The notes under the pieces: generated by a model
Told to the model about the DNA's origin: nothing
The model's database searches: none
The model's input: only the letters and a program-made list of their open reading frames with translations
Position numbers and translations under genes: made by a program
DNA from: an uncultured Lachnospiraceae bacterium
Lineage (GTDB): Bacteria > Bacillota > Clostridia > Lachnospirales > Lachnospiraceae
Direction of reading: 5' to 3'
DNA length: 64,000 nucleotides
Assembly (NCBI GenBank): GCA_900551895.1
Contig: URXX01000005.1
Location: 62,001-126,000 of the forward strand
In this document: positions 54,054 to 62,184 of the stretch, piece after piece
How the letters are laid out: each line of letters opens with the position of its first letter
Numbering within the stretch: position 1 is the stretch's first letter

Positions 54054-54083
54054 TTGGCGTTCATTTTAAAATTATGCTACAAT
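54054..54083 (+). promoter_or_regulatory. Promoter of coaBC
   Basis: TTGGCG, 18 bp, TACAAT, about 30 bases before the coaBC start. Divergent from the panT promoter with a 29-base gap. Confidence 0.55.
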
Positions 54084-54113
54084 CGTACATAGAAAAAACT
54101 ACGGAGGTAAATT

Positions 54114-55307
54114 ATGTTAAAAGGAAAAACCGTTGTTCTCGGCGTAACGGGCGGAATTGCCGCATATAAAATCGCAAACTTAGCAAGTATGCTTGTCAAA
54201 CTGCACTGCGATGTGCAGGTAATTATGACGGAAAACGCAACAAATTTTATCCACCCGATTGCCTTTGAAACACTGACAAAAAATAAATGTCTGATTGATA
54301 CATTTGACCGCAACTTCCAGCACAAAGTGGAACACGTTTCCATTGCAAAACGTGCCGACGTTGTTCTTATTGCCCCTGCCACCGCCAACGTTATCGGCAA
54401 AATGGCAAACGGCATTGCGGACGATATGCTCACCACAACCGTTCTCGCCTGCAAATGTAAAAAAATTGTTTCTCCTGCAATGAACACAAATATGTACTGC
54501 AATCCGATTGTGCAGGATAATCTGAAAAAGTTACAGCACTATGGATTTGAAATTATCGAGGCAGATACGGGTTTTCTCGCCTGTGAAGATATCGGAAAAG
54601 GAAAAATGCCTTCCCCTGAAGTATTGTTACAATATATTTTAAAGGAAATCGCATTTGAAAAAGATATGGACGGTAAGCGTGTTCTTATTACTGCCGGACC
54701 AACCCGTGAAGCGATTGATCCGGTACGGTACATTACAAACCACTCTACCGGAAAAATGGGGTATGCCCTCGCCCGAAACTGTATGTTGCGGGGAGCAAAG
54801 GTAACTCTTGTCACCGGACCAACAAGCATCGCCCCACCGCCGTTCGTTCACGTTGTCCCTGTCGTATCCGCAAAAGATATGTTTGACGCAGTATGCGAAC
54901 ATGCCGAAGCACAGGATATTATCATTAAATCTGCGGCGGTTGCCGATTACCGTCCGACTATTGTTTCAGAAGAAAAAATAAAAAAAACAGACGGCGAACT
55001 TTCCATTCCGCTGGAACGGACGGACGATATTCTCCAATATTTAGGACAACACAAAAAAGAAAATCAGTTTTTATGCGGTTTCTCTATGGAAACGGAAAAT
55101 ATGCTGGAAAATTCCAGACAAAAACTGGAAAAGAAAAATGCAGATATGATTGTTGCCAACAACTTAAAACAAAACGGCGCAGGCTTTGGAACAGATACAA
55201 ATATTGTCACCCTTATCACAAAAGATGATGAACGTTCCCTCGATGTGATGTCAAAAGACGATGTAGCGAATGAAATCATCAATACAATACTGGAAAAATT
55301 GCAATAA
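54114..55307 (+). CDS. coaBC: Phosphopantothenoylcysteine synthetase/decarboxylase
   Basis: Bifunctional enzyme for steps two and three of coenzyme A synthesis. The protein is 397 residues. The N-terminal flavin-dependent CoaC domain (about 1-180) has the GVTGGIAAYK opening, PATANVIGKMANGIADD and the PAMNTNMY motif. The C-terminal CoaB domain has ITAGPTREAIDPVRYI and ITNHSTGKMG, then the KSAAVADYRP stretch. Strong AAGGAGG-type context (ACGGAGG). Faces panT-coaX. Confidence 0.96.
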   Translation: MLKGKTVVLGVTGGIAAYKIANLASMLVKLHCDVQVIMTENATNFIHPIAFETLTKNKCLIDTFDRNFQHKVEHVSIAKRADVVLIAPATANVIGKMANGIADDMLTTTVLACKCKKIVSPAMNTNMYCNPIVQDNLKKLQHYGFEIIEADTGFLACEDIGKGKMPSPEVLLQYILKEIAFEKDMDGKRVLITAGPTREAIDPVRYITNHSTGKMGYALARNCMLRGAKVTLVTGPTSIAPPPFVHVVPVVSAKDMFDAVCEHAEAQDIIIKSAAVADYRPTIVSEEKIKKTDGELSIPLERTDDILQYLGQHKKENQFLCGFSMETENMLENSRQKLEKKNADMIVANNLKQNGAGFGTDTNIVTLITKDDERSLDVMSKDDVANEIINTILEKLQ

Positions 55308-55332
55308 AAAAAAGCGGAACTCCGCTTTTTTT
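55306..55332. terminator. Bidirectional terminator between coaBC and nrdR
   Basis: AAAAAAAGCGG and CCGCTTTTTTT form an 11-bp stem with a 4-base loop. It overlaps both stop regions of the convergent genes. Confidence 0.85.
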
Positions 55333-55783
55333 ATTTATCCAATATTTTCTTTAACTCAGCCATAAACGTATTTACATCCTTAAATTCCCGATATACCGAT
55401 GCAAATCGCACATAGGCAACCGCATCTAATTTTTTCAATTTCTCCATAACAATCTCTCCGATAATGTTACTCGAAATCTCTTTCTCCTCACGTTTGAAAA
55501 TCTCCGTTTCGACAGCATCAATCGTTTTCTGTATTTCCTCTGCCGACACCGGACGTTTATAGCAGGCACGAAGAACTCCGGCTTCTATTTTAGAGCGGTT
55601 ATACTGCTCTCTGTTATTATCTTTTTTAATTATGATAAGCGGAATAGTTTCAACCTTTTCATATGTGGTAAAGCGTTTGCCACATTCGTCACAGGAACGT
55701 CTTCTTCGAATGGAAGTGCCGTCCTCCGCCGGTCTGGAATCAATTACTCTTGTATCCGCGTGATTACAATATGGGCATTTCAT
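55331..55783 (-). CDS. nrdR: Transcriptional repressor NrdR
   Basis: ATP/dATP-sensing repressor of ribonucleotide reductase genes. The protein is 150 residues. The N-terminal zinc ribbon has Cys3, Cys6, Cys31 and Cys34 with the DNA-contact stretch RRRRSCDECGKRFTTYE. The rest is the ATP-cone domain with KRPVSAEEI and SSNIIGEIVMEKL. No reductase gene is in the window. ylmC precedes it on the same strand by 55 bases. Confidence 0.96.
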   Translation of the reverse strand: MKCPYCNHADTRVIDSRPAEDGTSIRRRRSCDECGKRFTTYEKVETIPLIIIKKDNNREQYNRSKIEAGVLRACYKRPVSAEEIQKTIDAVETEIFKREEKEISSNIIGEIVMEKLKKLDAVAYVRFASVYREFKDVNTFMAELKKILDK

Positions 55784-55838
55784 GTTTTTTCCCTCTTTTC
55801 ACTTATTTTCTTTAGTATATAAGTTCCCCTGAAACTTG

Positions 55839-56099
55839 TCAATATTTACAGTTTTTTAGAAATTTTTCTTCTTTTATCTCCACTAAAATAATATCTTCTC
55901 CTATTTTCTTAATACACTCAATAGGAATAACATATTCCGTATCACTGCCGAGAAAACCGCATATTTTTCCGGGTCCTAGTAGAATAATTGCCTCCACATT
56001 GCCGGTGCATAAATTCACTTCCAAATCAACCACACAGCCAAGCCTTTTACAGTTACACGAATTAATGACTTCTTTTTGCCGCAATTCACAAAGCCGCAT
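55839..56099 (-). CDS. YlmC/YmxH family PRC-barrel protein
   Basis: An 86-residue protein of the YlmC/YmxH family, linked to sporulation in Bacillus and Clostridia. The opening LCELRQKEVINSCNCKRLG and the following VVDLEVNLCTGNVEAII form a PRC-barrel-like fold. It is a sign that the organism may be, or descend from, a spore former. It lies upstream of nrdR in the same direction and may be co-transcribed. Confidence 0.88.
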   Translation of the reverse strand: MRLCELRQKEVINSCNCKRLGCVVDLEVNLCTGNVEAIILLGPGKICGFLGSDTEYVIPIECIKKIGEDIILVEIKEEKFLKNCKY

Positions 56100-56156
56100 A
56101 CACTACCATCCTATCCTGCTGATATTATTAGTAGTATATGCGGCATTTTATAAATC

Positions 56157-57371
56157 TTATGCTGACATTACTTTTTCACTTTCAAATGCTTTTGCAATTA
56201 CACCTGTCAGAACAAATCCTGCCCCCAATGTAATGGCTAAAGTAATTCCATACTGTACCATTGTCACTTCCTGCGTTAATATTCCCTGCAGTGTAATGGC
56301 GCTGTTATAAAACGAAATAAAGTAAGCTGACATCGGAGGTTTTTTTGTTGTGTACATTGTCAATAATCCGACTACAAGGACAATCATGTACACCGGCATG
56401 ACAAATGAGTTCGCCTCCTTGATTGTTTTTGCAAATACGGAAACAAGAGCGATAATGGTTGCATACAAAAATGACAGCGCGATAATCAATATCGCCAGCA
56501 TAATAACCTGCTGCGTACTCCATTTCATGTTCATTCCCTGTGCCGCTCCGTCCATCATCTGTTCCTGAATAAGCGGCATACTTACAACCATTCCCACAAC
56601 GGAAACGATTGCGGATATTCCCGAAACAACCATAAGCGCAAACACTTTTCCGAAAATAATCGAACTTCTCTTAATCGGAGTAACTAAAAGGCTCGCCATT
56701 GTTCCTCTCTCTTTTTCTCCTGCAATCATATCTGTTCCGATTGACATTGCACCGGCAAATAAAAGAAGAGTCAATAAATATGGAAGTAAAGTTCCAAGTG
56801 CTTTTCCTCCTGCTTTGTTATCGTCCTGAATAATCGTTTCTTTTGTATCGGCGTTTACCGTGAAAATGGAGATACGGCTCATATCCCCGACTCTCGCATT
56901 AAGAAGAGTCTGTCTGTATGCTTCAAGTGTCTGCACACCGATTTTGCTGTACGCTGCCTGTGAATATTTCTCCGAAGGATTGTGATAAACAGTTACTTCA
57001 GGTACTTTATCCCCCTCTTTGTAATTCTGAATGCTCTCCTCAAAACCTTTCGGAAATACAATATATAAATCCGCTTTTCCGTCTTTTAATTCCTGCTTAA
57101 TTTCCTTTTCTGTCGTTTTTTCCGCATCTTCTATTTTCATATCCAATTTTGCACTTTCACAAAATGCTTCAAACCCTGCCGACCTGTTCTGCATATATAC
57201 TTTCGCCTGATGCGCATCAATATCGTCCTGCATATTACTTACAATATTTCCCATTAAATACAATACCCCGAGCATTGCGGCAACCGGAAGAATAAATACG
57301 GAAAAAACCATTTTTTTGTCTTTAAATACACGTACAATCTCTTTTTTGAAAATTTCTTTAATTCCACTCAT
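56157..57371 (-). CDS. ABC transporter permease, NatB-like
   Basis: A 404-residue ABC-2 type permease. There is an N-terminal helix (about 20-42), a large extracytoplasmic domain of about 140 residues, then five or six helices with the GEKERGTMASLLVTPIKRS motif that marks the family. In Bacillus NatAB exports sodium; here the substrate is uncertain. It starts directly after the ATPase stop codon with no gap. Confidence 0.88.
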   Translation of the reverse strand: MSGIKEIFKKEIVRVFKDKKMVFSVFILPVAAMLGVLYLMGNIVSNMQDDIDAHQAKVYMQNRSAGFEAFCESAKLDMKIEDAEKTTEKEIKQELKDGKADLYIVFPKGFEESIQNYKEGDKVPEVTVYHNPSEKYSQAAYSKIGVQTLEAYRQTLLNARVGDMSRISIFTVNADTKETIIQDDNKAGGKALGTLLPYLLTLLLFAGAMSIGTDMIAGEKERGTMASLLVTPIKRSSIIFGKVFALMVVSGISAIVSVVGMVVSMPLIQEQMMDGAAQGMNMKWSTQQVIMLAILIIALSFLYATIIALVSVFAKTIKEANSFVMPVYMIVLVVGLLTMYTTKKPPMSAYFISFYNSAITLQGILTQEVTMVQYGITLAITLGAGFVLTGVIAKAFESEKVMSA

Positions 57372-58145
57372 TTATGCTTCCCCCTTTTTCGCCTTATATA
57401 ATTCAAAGAAAGCGTCTTCCAAATCTTCCGTATGCGTTTCTTCCAACAACTCAGAAAGAGTTCCCTCTGCCACTTTCTTTCCGTCAATGATGACACCGAT
57501 TCTGTCGCACAGTTTCTCCGCCTCGGACATAATATGTGTGGAAACGATAACAAGTTTTCCCTCATCTCTCAATTTTTTCAAATAGTCCGTAACACTTCTC
57601 GCCGTGACAATATCCAATCCATTCGTCGGCTCATCAAAAATAACAATTTCAGGGTCATGCACAAGACTGACTGCAATGGCTGCCTTCTGTTTCATACCTG
57701 TCGACAACTCTTTAATCTGTTTATGAGCAAAATCCTTAATACCGAAATAAGAAAATAACTCTTCCTTTCTCTTCTTCAGCACATCTTTTGGCACATTATG
57801 TAATCTTCCGAAAAAATCAAACATATAATCCGGTGAAAACTGCGGGTCCAACTTGATATCGCTTGTGAGAAAACCGATACTGTTACGGACAGCCTCCGCC
57901 TCTTTCTGCACCTCATGTCCGGCAACATAAATTTCTCCGCTTGTCGCCCTTATAATCGTAGCAATACATCTGAGGGTAGTCGTCTTTCCGGCGCCGTTTG
58001 GTCCCAGCAGTCCGTAAATTTCTCCTTTATTCGCAGTCAGACTTACATGATCCACCGCAACTTTTGTATTACTCTTTGTCTTTGATTCTTTCATTTGTTT
58101 TTTGTTTAGTTTAAATACTTTGGTAAGGTTTTTAATCTCAATCAT
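57372..58145 (-). CDS. ABC transporter ATPase, NatA-like
   Basis: A 257-residue ATP-binding subunit. Walker A is GPNGAGKTTT (about 49-58), the signature is LSTGMKQK (a common exporter variant), Walker B is IVIFDEPTNGLD and the switch His is in STHIMSEAEKL. It has a short extra insertion after the first strand (KQMKESKTKSNTK). Forms an exporter with the next gene; NatA-type, though drug-export relatives are similar. Confidence 0.9.
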   Translation of the reverse strand: MIEIKNLTKVFKLNKKQMKESKTKSNTKVAVDHVSLTANKGEIYGLLGPNGAGKTTTLRCIATIIRATSGEIYVAGHEVQKEAEAVRNSIGFLTSDIKLDPQFSPDYMFDFFGRLHNVPKDVLKKRKEELFSYFGIKDFAHKQIKELSTGMKQKAAIAVSLVHDPEIVIFDEPTNGLDIVTARSVTDYLKKLRDEGKLVIVSTHIMSEAEKLCDRIGVIIDGKKVAEGTLSELLEETHTEDLEDAFFELYKAKKGEA

Positions 58146-58222
58146 TTTTCCCTCCCCTTTCCTTTTGTATTAGTATGTTAATACAATATACTTTTCTTAT
58201 TCATTTGTCAATAGAAAATCCT

Positions 58223-59551
58223 CTACACATAATTATATTTTTTCTTCTTTTTTACAAAGAAATATCCTGACAAAAATACACTCATAAACTCCGCCAACGG
58301 TACGGAAAGCCATACCCCATTTACCCCAATCAATGCCGGAAGAATAAGTATATTGATAACAATTAAAACAAATGTGCGGACAAACGAAATAATCGCAGAA
58401 GTCTTTCCGTCCGAAAATGCCGTAAACATGGACGAAGCAAAAATATTAACCCCCGCAAAAATAAAGTTTAGTGAAAACAGGAAAAATCCCGTCTTGGCAA
58501 GGGTATACGTTTCCGTCCCAACCGCAGTGAACACTTCCACGATAATCGGCGACATAACAAGTGCAAATACCGTAACGATAACTGAGGAAACCGTAATAAA
58601 CAACATACATATTTTGAAAATTCTCTTTAGCATCCGATTATTTTCACTGCCATAGTTATAACTGATAACAGGCGCTACTCCCATTGAAAATCCCATGTAC
58701 AGTGCGTTAAATAAAAATTGTCCGTACAGCACAATGGTAATCGCCGCAACGCCTGCCTCTCCAACCAATTTCAACATCATAATGTTATATAAAAATGTTA
58801 CGATTGCGCCGGAAAGATTCGTCACCATTTCTGATGAACCGTTAAAAGAACTTTCCGCTAAAACGGACCATCGTATTTTCGGTTTGACAAGATAAAGAGA
58901 ATGACGCACAAACAAAAAATAAATAAATCCAATAAGTGCCGGTATTAACTGACCGACACCTGTGGCAAGCGCCGCTCCTTCCACTCCCATATGAAACACG
59001 CCCATAAAAAGATAATCTAAAACCATATTTGCCACGCCGCCGCTTATTGTGAGAATAAGTCCCAGCATCGGTTTCCCCGCCGTCACAAAAAAAGTCTGAA
59101 ACAACAACTGTAAAATACAGGCAGGCGCTAAGTATAAACAAACACTCAAATATCCTACACAATAATCCATAAGCGCATCTGTTGAACCGAGCAGCCGAAC
59201 AATCGGATCAATAAAAATATTTCCGACTACCATGAAAATAAGTCCGATAATAAATCCCGTGAGAACAATAAAGGAAAAATCCTCTCTCGCCTCCTGCTCT
59301 TTCTTCTCGCCCATTTTTTTCGCAATAATAGCGCTGCCCCCTGTTGCCAGCATAACCCCCACGGCTATAAGCAGACTAATCGCAGGGTATACTATATTTG
59401 TCGCCGAAAGGGCGTCTGTTCCCACCAATCTTGAAATAAAAATTCCATCCACGATTGTGTACAGTGACATAAATACCATCATAATCATAGTCGGAAACGC
59501 AAAGCGAAGTAATGAAAAGAATTTGAATTCTTTTGAAATTGAATTTGACAT
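58223..59551 (-). CDS. MATE family multidrug/organic cation exporter
   Basis: A 442-residue membrane protein with about 12 helices in two related halves. The opening LLRFAFPTMIMMVFMSLYTIVDGIF and the block ALSATNIVYPAISLL are typical of the MATE family, MepA-like subgroup. It exports cationic compounds using Na+ or H+. It is divergent from a MerR regulator and has a MerR-type promoter with a 19-bp spacer, so it is probably induced by the compounds it exports. Confidence 0.92.
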   Translation of the reverse strand: MSNSISKEFKFFSLLRFAFPTMIMMVFMSLYTIVDGIFISRLVGTDALSATNIVYPAISLLIAVGVMLATGGSAIIAKKMGEKKEQEAREDFSFIVLTGFIIGLIFMVVGNIFIDPIVRLLGSTDALMDYCVGYLSVCLYLAPACILQLLFQTFFVTAGKPMLGLILTISGGVANMVLDYLFMGVFHMGVEGAALATGVGQLIPALIGFIYFLFVRHSLYLVKPKIRWSVLAESSFNGSSEMVTNLSGAIVTFLYNIMMLKLVGEAGVAAITIVLYGQFLFNALYMGFSMGVAPVISYNYGSENNRMLKRIFKICMLFITVSSVIVTVFALVMSPIIVEVFTAVGTETYTLAKTGFFLFSLNFIFAGVNIFASSMFTAFSDGKTSAIISFVRTFVLIVINILILPALIGVNGVWLSVPLAEFMSVFLSGYFFVKKKKKYNYV

Positions 59552-59576
59552 ACAATATCCCCCTTTTTCTTATCTA

Positions 59577-59605
59577 TTTACGCATCATGCCTACTATGAT
59601 AAACT
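59577..59605 (+). promoter_or_regulatory. Candidate promoter of the MerR gene
   Basis: TTTACG, 17 bp, TAAACT. The -10 overlaps the MerR operator, which would let the regulator control its own expression. Confidence 0.45.
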
Positions 59606-59626
59606 ATAGAGTAGGTCTATAGTCAA
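59596..59626 (-). promoter_or_regulatory. MerR-type promoter and operator of the MATE gene
   Basis: On the minus strand TTGACT, a 19-bp spacer and TATCAT. The long spacer holds most of a palindrome, ACTATAGA-N5-TCTATAGT (59603-59623). Overlong 19-bp spacers with a central palindrome are the hallmark of MerR-activated promoters. Confidence 0.85.
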
Positions 59627-59638
59627 TAGGAGGTACAT

Positions 59639-60451
59639 ATGAATTTAAACAGATATTTGACAACAGGAGAGTTTGCAAAATTAACAGGTGTGACAAAACA
59701 TACTCTCTTTTACTACGATAAAATCAATCTTTTTTCTCCCGAAGTAAAAGCAGAAAACGGTTATCGGTTTTATTCTCTTGAACAACTGGAAATTTTTGAC
59801 GTGATTCAGATTTTGCGTGAACTGGATACCCCTTTGGAAGAAATCCGCAACTACATAAATACACGAAGTCCCCGACATCTTTTAGAACTTTTTCAAAAGG
59901 AAAGTACAATCATTGATAAACAGATAGCAAAACTGTTTCGCATAAAAGACTGGATAGAAAAGAAGAGCCGAAATATACACGCCTTATTAGAAACGGATAT
60001 GGATACCATTTCCATTCTGCATGAACCTGAAAAATATATGATACAGTCGGAAGTTACATTAGATGATGAGAAAGTCTGGGCAGAAAAAATCGGAGAATTA
60101 TTCAACTACTGCGAGGAAAATGATGTGAAGAGCCTCGACCCTATCGGATATCGGCAGGATACGGAAGATATTCAAAGCGGAATTTTTAACCACTATCGGA
60201 TTTTCTATGAATTATTTGACGAGAAGCCACAAAAAATCCCCTGTCAGATAAAACCTGAAGGGGACTATCTTGTTGCCTACCACAAAGGTCATTGGAAAAC
60301 AATGGGGGAGACTTATAAGAAAATGCTTCGTTTTGCCAAAAATAATTCTCTCATTCTCGGAAAATATTTTTACGAGGACTGCGTATTTGACAGTCTTACT
60401 TTCCAAAATGAAGAAGATTATATTACCCGCCTTACCTGTCAAATCCTTTAG
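59639..60451 (+). CDS. MerR family regulator with effector-binding domain
   Basis: A 270-residue regulator. The N-terminal winged helix-turn-helix (about 6-75) reads YLTTGEFAKLTGVTKHTLFYYDKINL, followed by the Leu/Arg dimerisation helix (about 80-120). The C-terminal 140 residues are a GyrI/BmrR-like drug-binding fold (YLVAYHKGHWKTMGETYKKML). It probably senses the substrate of the divergent MATE pump. Its stop overlaps the end of the convergent ABC gene by 4 bases, with no terminator between. Confidence 0.92.
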   Translation: MNLNRYLTTGEFAKLTGVTKHTLFYYDKINLFSPEVKAENGYRFYSLEQLEIFDVIQILRELDTPLEEIRNYINTRSPRHLLELFQKESTIIDKQIAKLFRIKDWIEKKSRNIHALLETDMDTISILHEPEKYMIQSEVTLDDEKVWAEKIGELFNYCEENDVKSLDPIGYRQDTEDIQSGIFNHYRIFYELFDEKPQKIPCQIKPEGDYLVAYHKGHWKTMGETYKKMLRFAKNNSLILGKYFYEDCVFDSLTFQNEEDYITRLTCQIL

Positions 60452-62184
60452 TGAAACTGACTTTTATACAATTTTGCATAAAAACCGTTTTCTCCCAGTA
60501 ACTCCTCATGTTTTCCCTGTTCAATAATGTTTCCGTCTTTCATTACCAAAATACAGTCTGCCTCCTGTATCGTTGACAGTCTGTGTGCCACAATAAAACT
60601 CGTTCTTCCTTTCATCATTTCTTGAAAGGCATTCTGCACTTTTACTTCCGTTCTTGTGTCAATAGATGAAGTCGCCTCGTCTAAAATGAGCATGGACGGA
60701 AGTTGAAGCATCACTCTCGCAATACAAATTAACTGTTTCTGCCCTTGGGAGAGATTACCTCCCTCCTCCGCAATAACAGTATCATATCCGTTTTCCATAC
60801 GCTGTATAAATCCATGGGCAAATGCTCTTTTCGCCGCCTGCTCAATTTCTTCCCGCGTTGCGTCCGGCTTTCCATATGCGATATTTTCGGCAATACTGCA
60901 AGATTTCAACCATGTTTCCTGCAAAACCATTCCATAATTTGCCCGCAGACTGTCTTTTGTCATATCCTGCACATTTTTCCCACTGACAATCATCTCTCCG
61001 CTGTCTATCTCATAAAAACGCATAAGCAGATTAATCAATGTTGTTTTTCCGCATCCTGTCGGTCCTACAATGGCAATTTTCTGTCCTGCCCATACATTTA
61101 AGTTTAAGTTTTTCAGCAATTCCTTTTCCGGATTATACGAAAAAGAAACTTCTTTTAATTGTACATTTCCGTCCGCTTTTTTCAGCACTTCTTTCGTTTC
61201 CGCATCCTCTTTTTCTTCCTGCTCCTCCATAAAATCAAACACACGTCTTGCACATGCCAACGCATTTTGCAATTCCGTAACTACACCGGAAATTTCATTA
61301 AACGGCTTTGTATATTGATTTGCATAACTTAAGAAACTGGATAGTTGACCGACACTGATTTTTCCCTGAATGGCAAAAATTGCACCCGCAATTCCTACAC
61401 CCGCATAGACAAGTCCGTTAATAAAACGGGTTGTCGGGTTTGTTATGGAAGAAAAGAAAATCGCCTTTACACTGCAATTCCGCAATTCTTCATTGACTTT
61501 CTGAAACCGCTTCATCGCCCTGTCCTGATAGCCGAACGCCTGAACCGTTTTTTGATTTCCGACAATTTCATCTGTGAGAGATGTCATTTCCGCCCGCACT
61601 TCCGATTGTTTCTGAAACATCATATATGTTTTCTTTGCCACAAAACCGGCTACAAAGAAAGAAAGCGGTGTAATGAGAATAACAATCAGTGAAATTTGAA
61701 AATGAATAGACACCATAAAAATGAGTGTTCCCACAATCGTTACCACTCCGGTAAACAGTTGGGAAAATCCCATTAACAAACCGTCTGAGAACTGCTCTAC
61801 ATCGGTAATTACCCTGCTCATTATTTCGCCGTACTGATGCGCGTCAATGTATTTTAGCGGCAATTTTTGTAAATGAGCAAAGGCGTCTGTTCGCACATCA
61901 TTTACAACACGATAAGTTATTCTGTTATTGCATAAATTCATCAGCCACTGTGTCACACTCGTCACAATGGTTACTCCCGCTAATTTTACTAAAATCTCTT
62001 TTATGCCTTGAAAATCTACTTTTCCCTTTGCCAAAATCAAATCCACACCCTGTCCAATAAGAATCGGCGCATAAAGTGTACAGATAACCGTCACCACCGC
62101 AAATCCAAGTGATAAAATTAAAATCGGCAAATATGGCTTCAGTAAATGAATTACTTTCTTAATCGTATCATATTGTTTACGCAT
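60448..62184 (-). CDS. ABC exporter half, second subunit (MdlB-like)
   Basis: A 578-residue fused membrane-ATPase half transporter. Six membrane helices span about 15-310. The ATPase domain has Walker A GPTGCGKTT, the signature LSQGQKQL, Walker B LILDEATSSID and the switch His in VAHRLST. The ATG is inside the end of the upstream gene (8-base overlap) after AGGAGG; the longest frame starts 19 codons earlier. It pairs with the upstream half as a heterodimeric exporter of lipids, drugs or peptides. Confidence 0.9.
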   Translation of the reverse strand: MRKQYDTIKKVIHLLKPYLPILILSLGFAVVTVICTLYAPILIGQGVDLILAKGKVDFQGIKEILVKLAGVTIVTSVTQWLMNLCNNRITYRVVNDVRTDAFAHLQKLPLKYIDAHQYGEIMSRVITDVEQFSDGLLMGFSQLFTGVVTIVGTLIFMVSIHFQISLIVILITPLSFFVAGFVAKKTYMMFQKQSEVRAEMTSLTDEIVGNQKTVQAFGYQDRAMKRFQKVNEELRNCSVKAIFFSSITNPTTRFINGLVYAGVGIAGAIFAIQGKISVGQLSSFLSYANQYTKPFNEISGVVTELQNALACARRVFDFMEEQEEKEDAETKEVLKKADGNVQLKEVSFSYNPEKELLKNLNLNVWAGQKIAIVGPTGCGKTTLINLLMRFYEIDSGEMIVSGKNVQDMTKDSLRANYGMVLQETWLKSCSIAENIAYGKPDATREEIEQAAKRAFAHGFIQRMENGYDTVIAEEGGNLSQGQKQLICIARVMLQLPSMLILDEATSSIDTRTEVKVQNAFQEMMKGRTSFIVAHRLSTIQEADCILVMKDGNIIEQGKHEELLGENGFYAKLYKSQFH

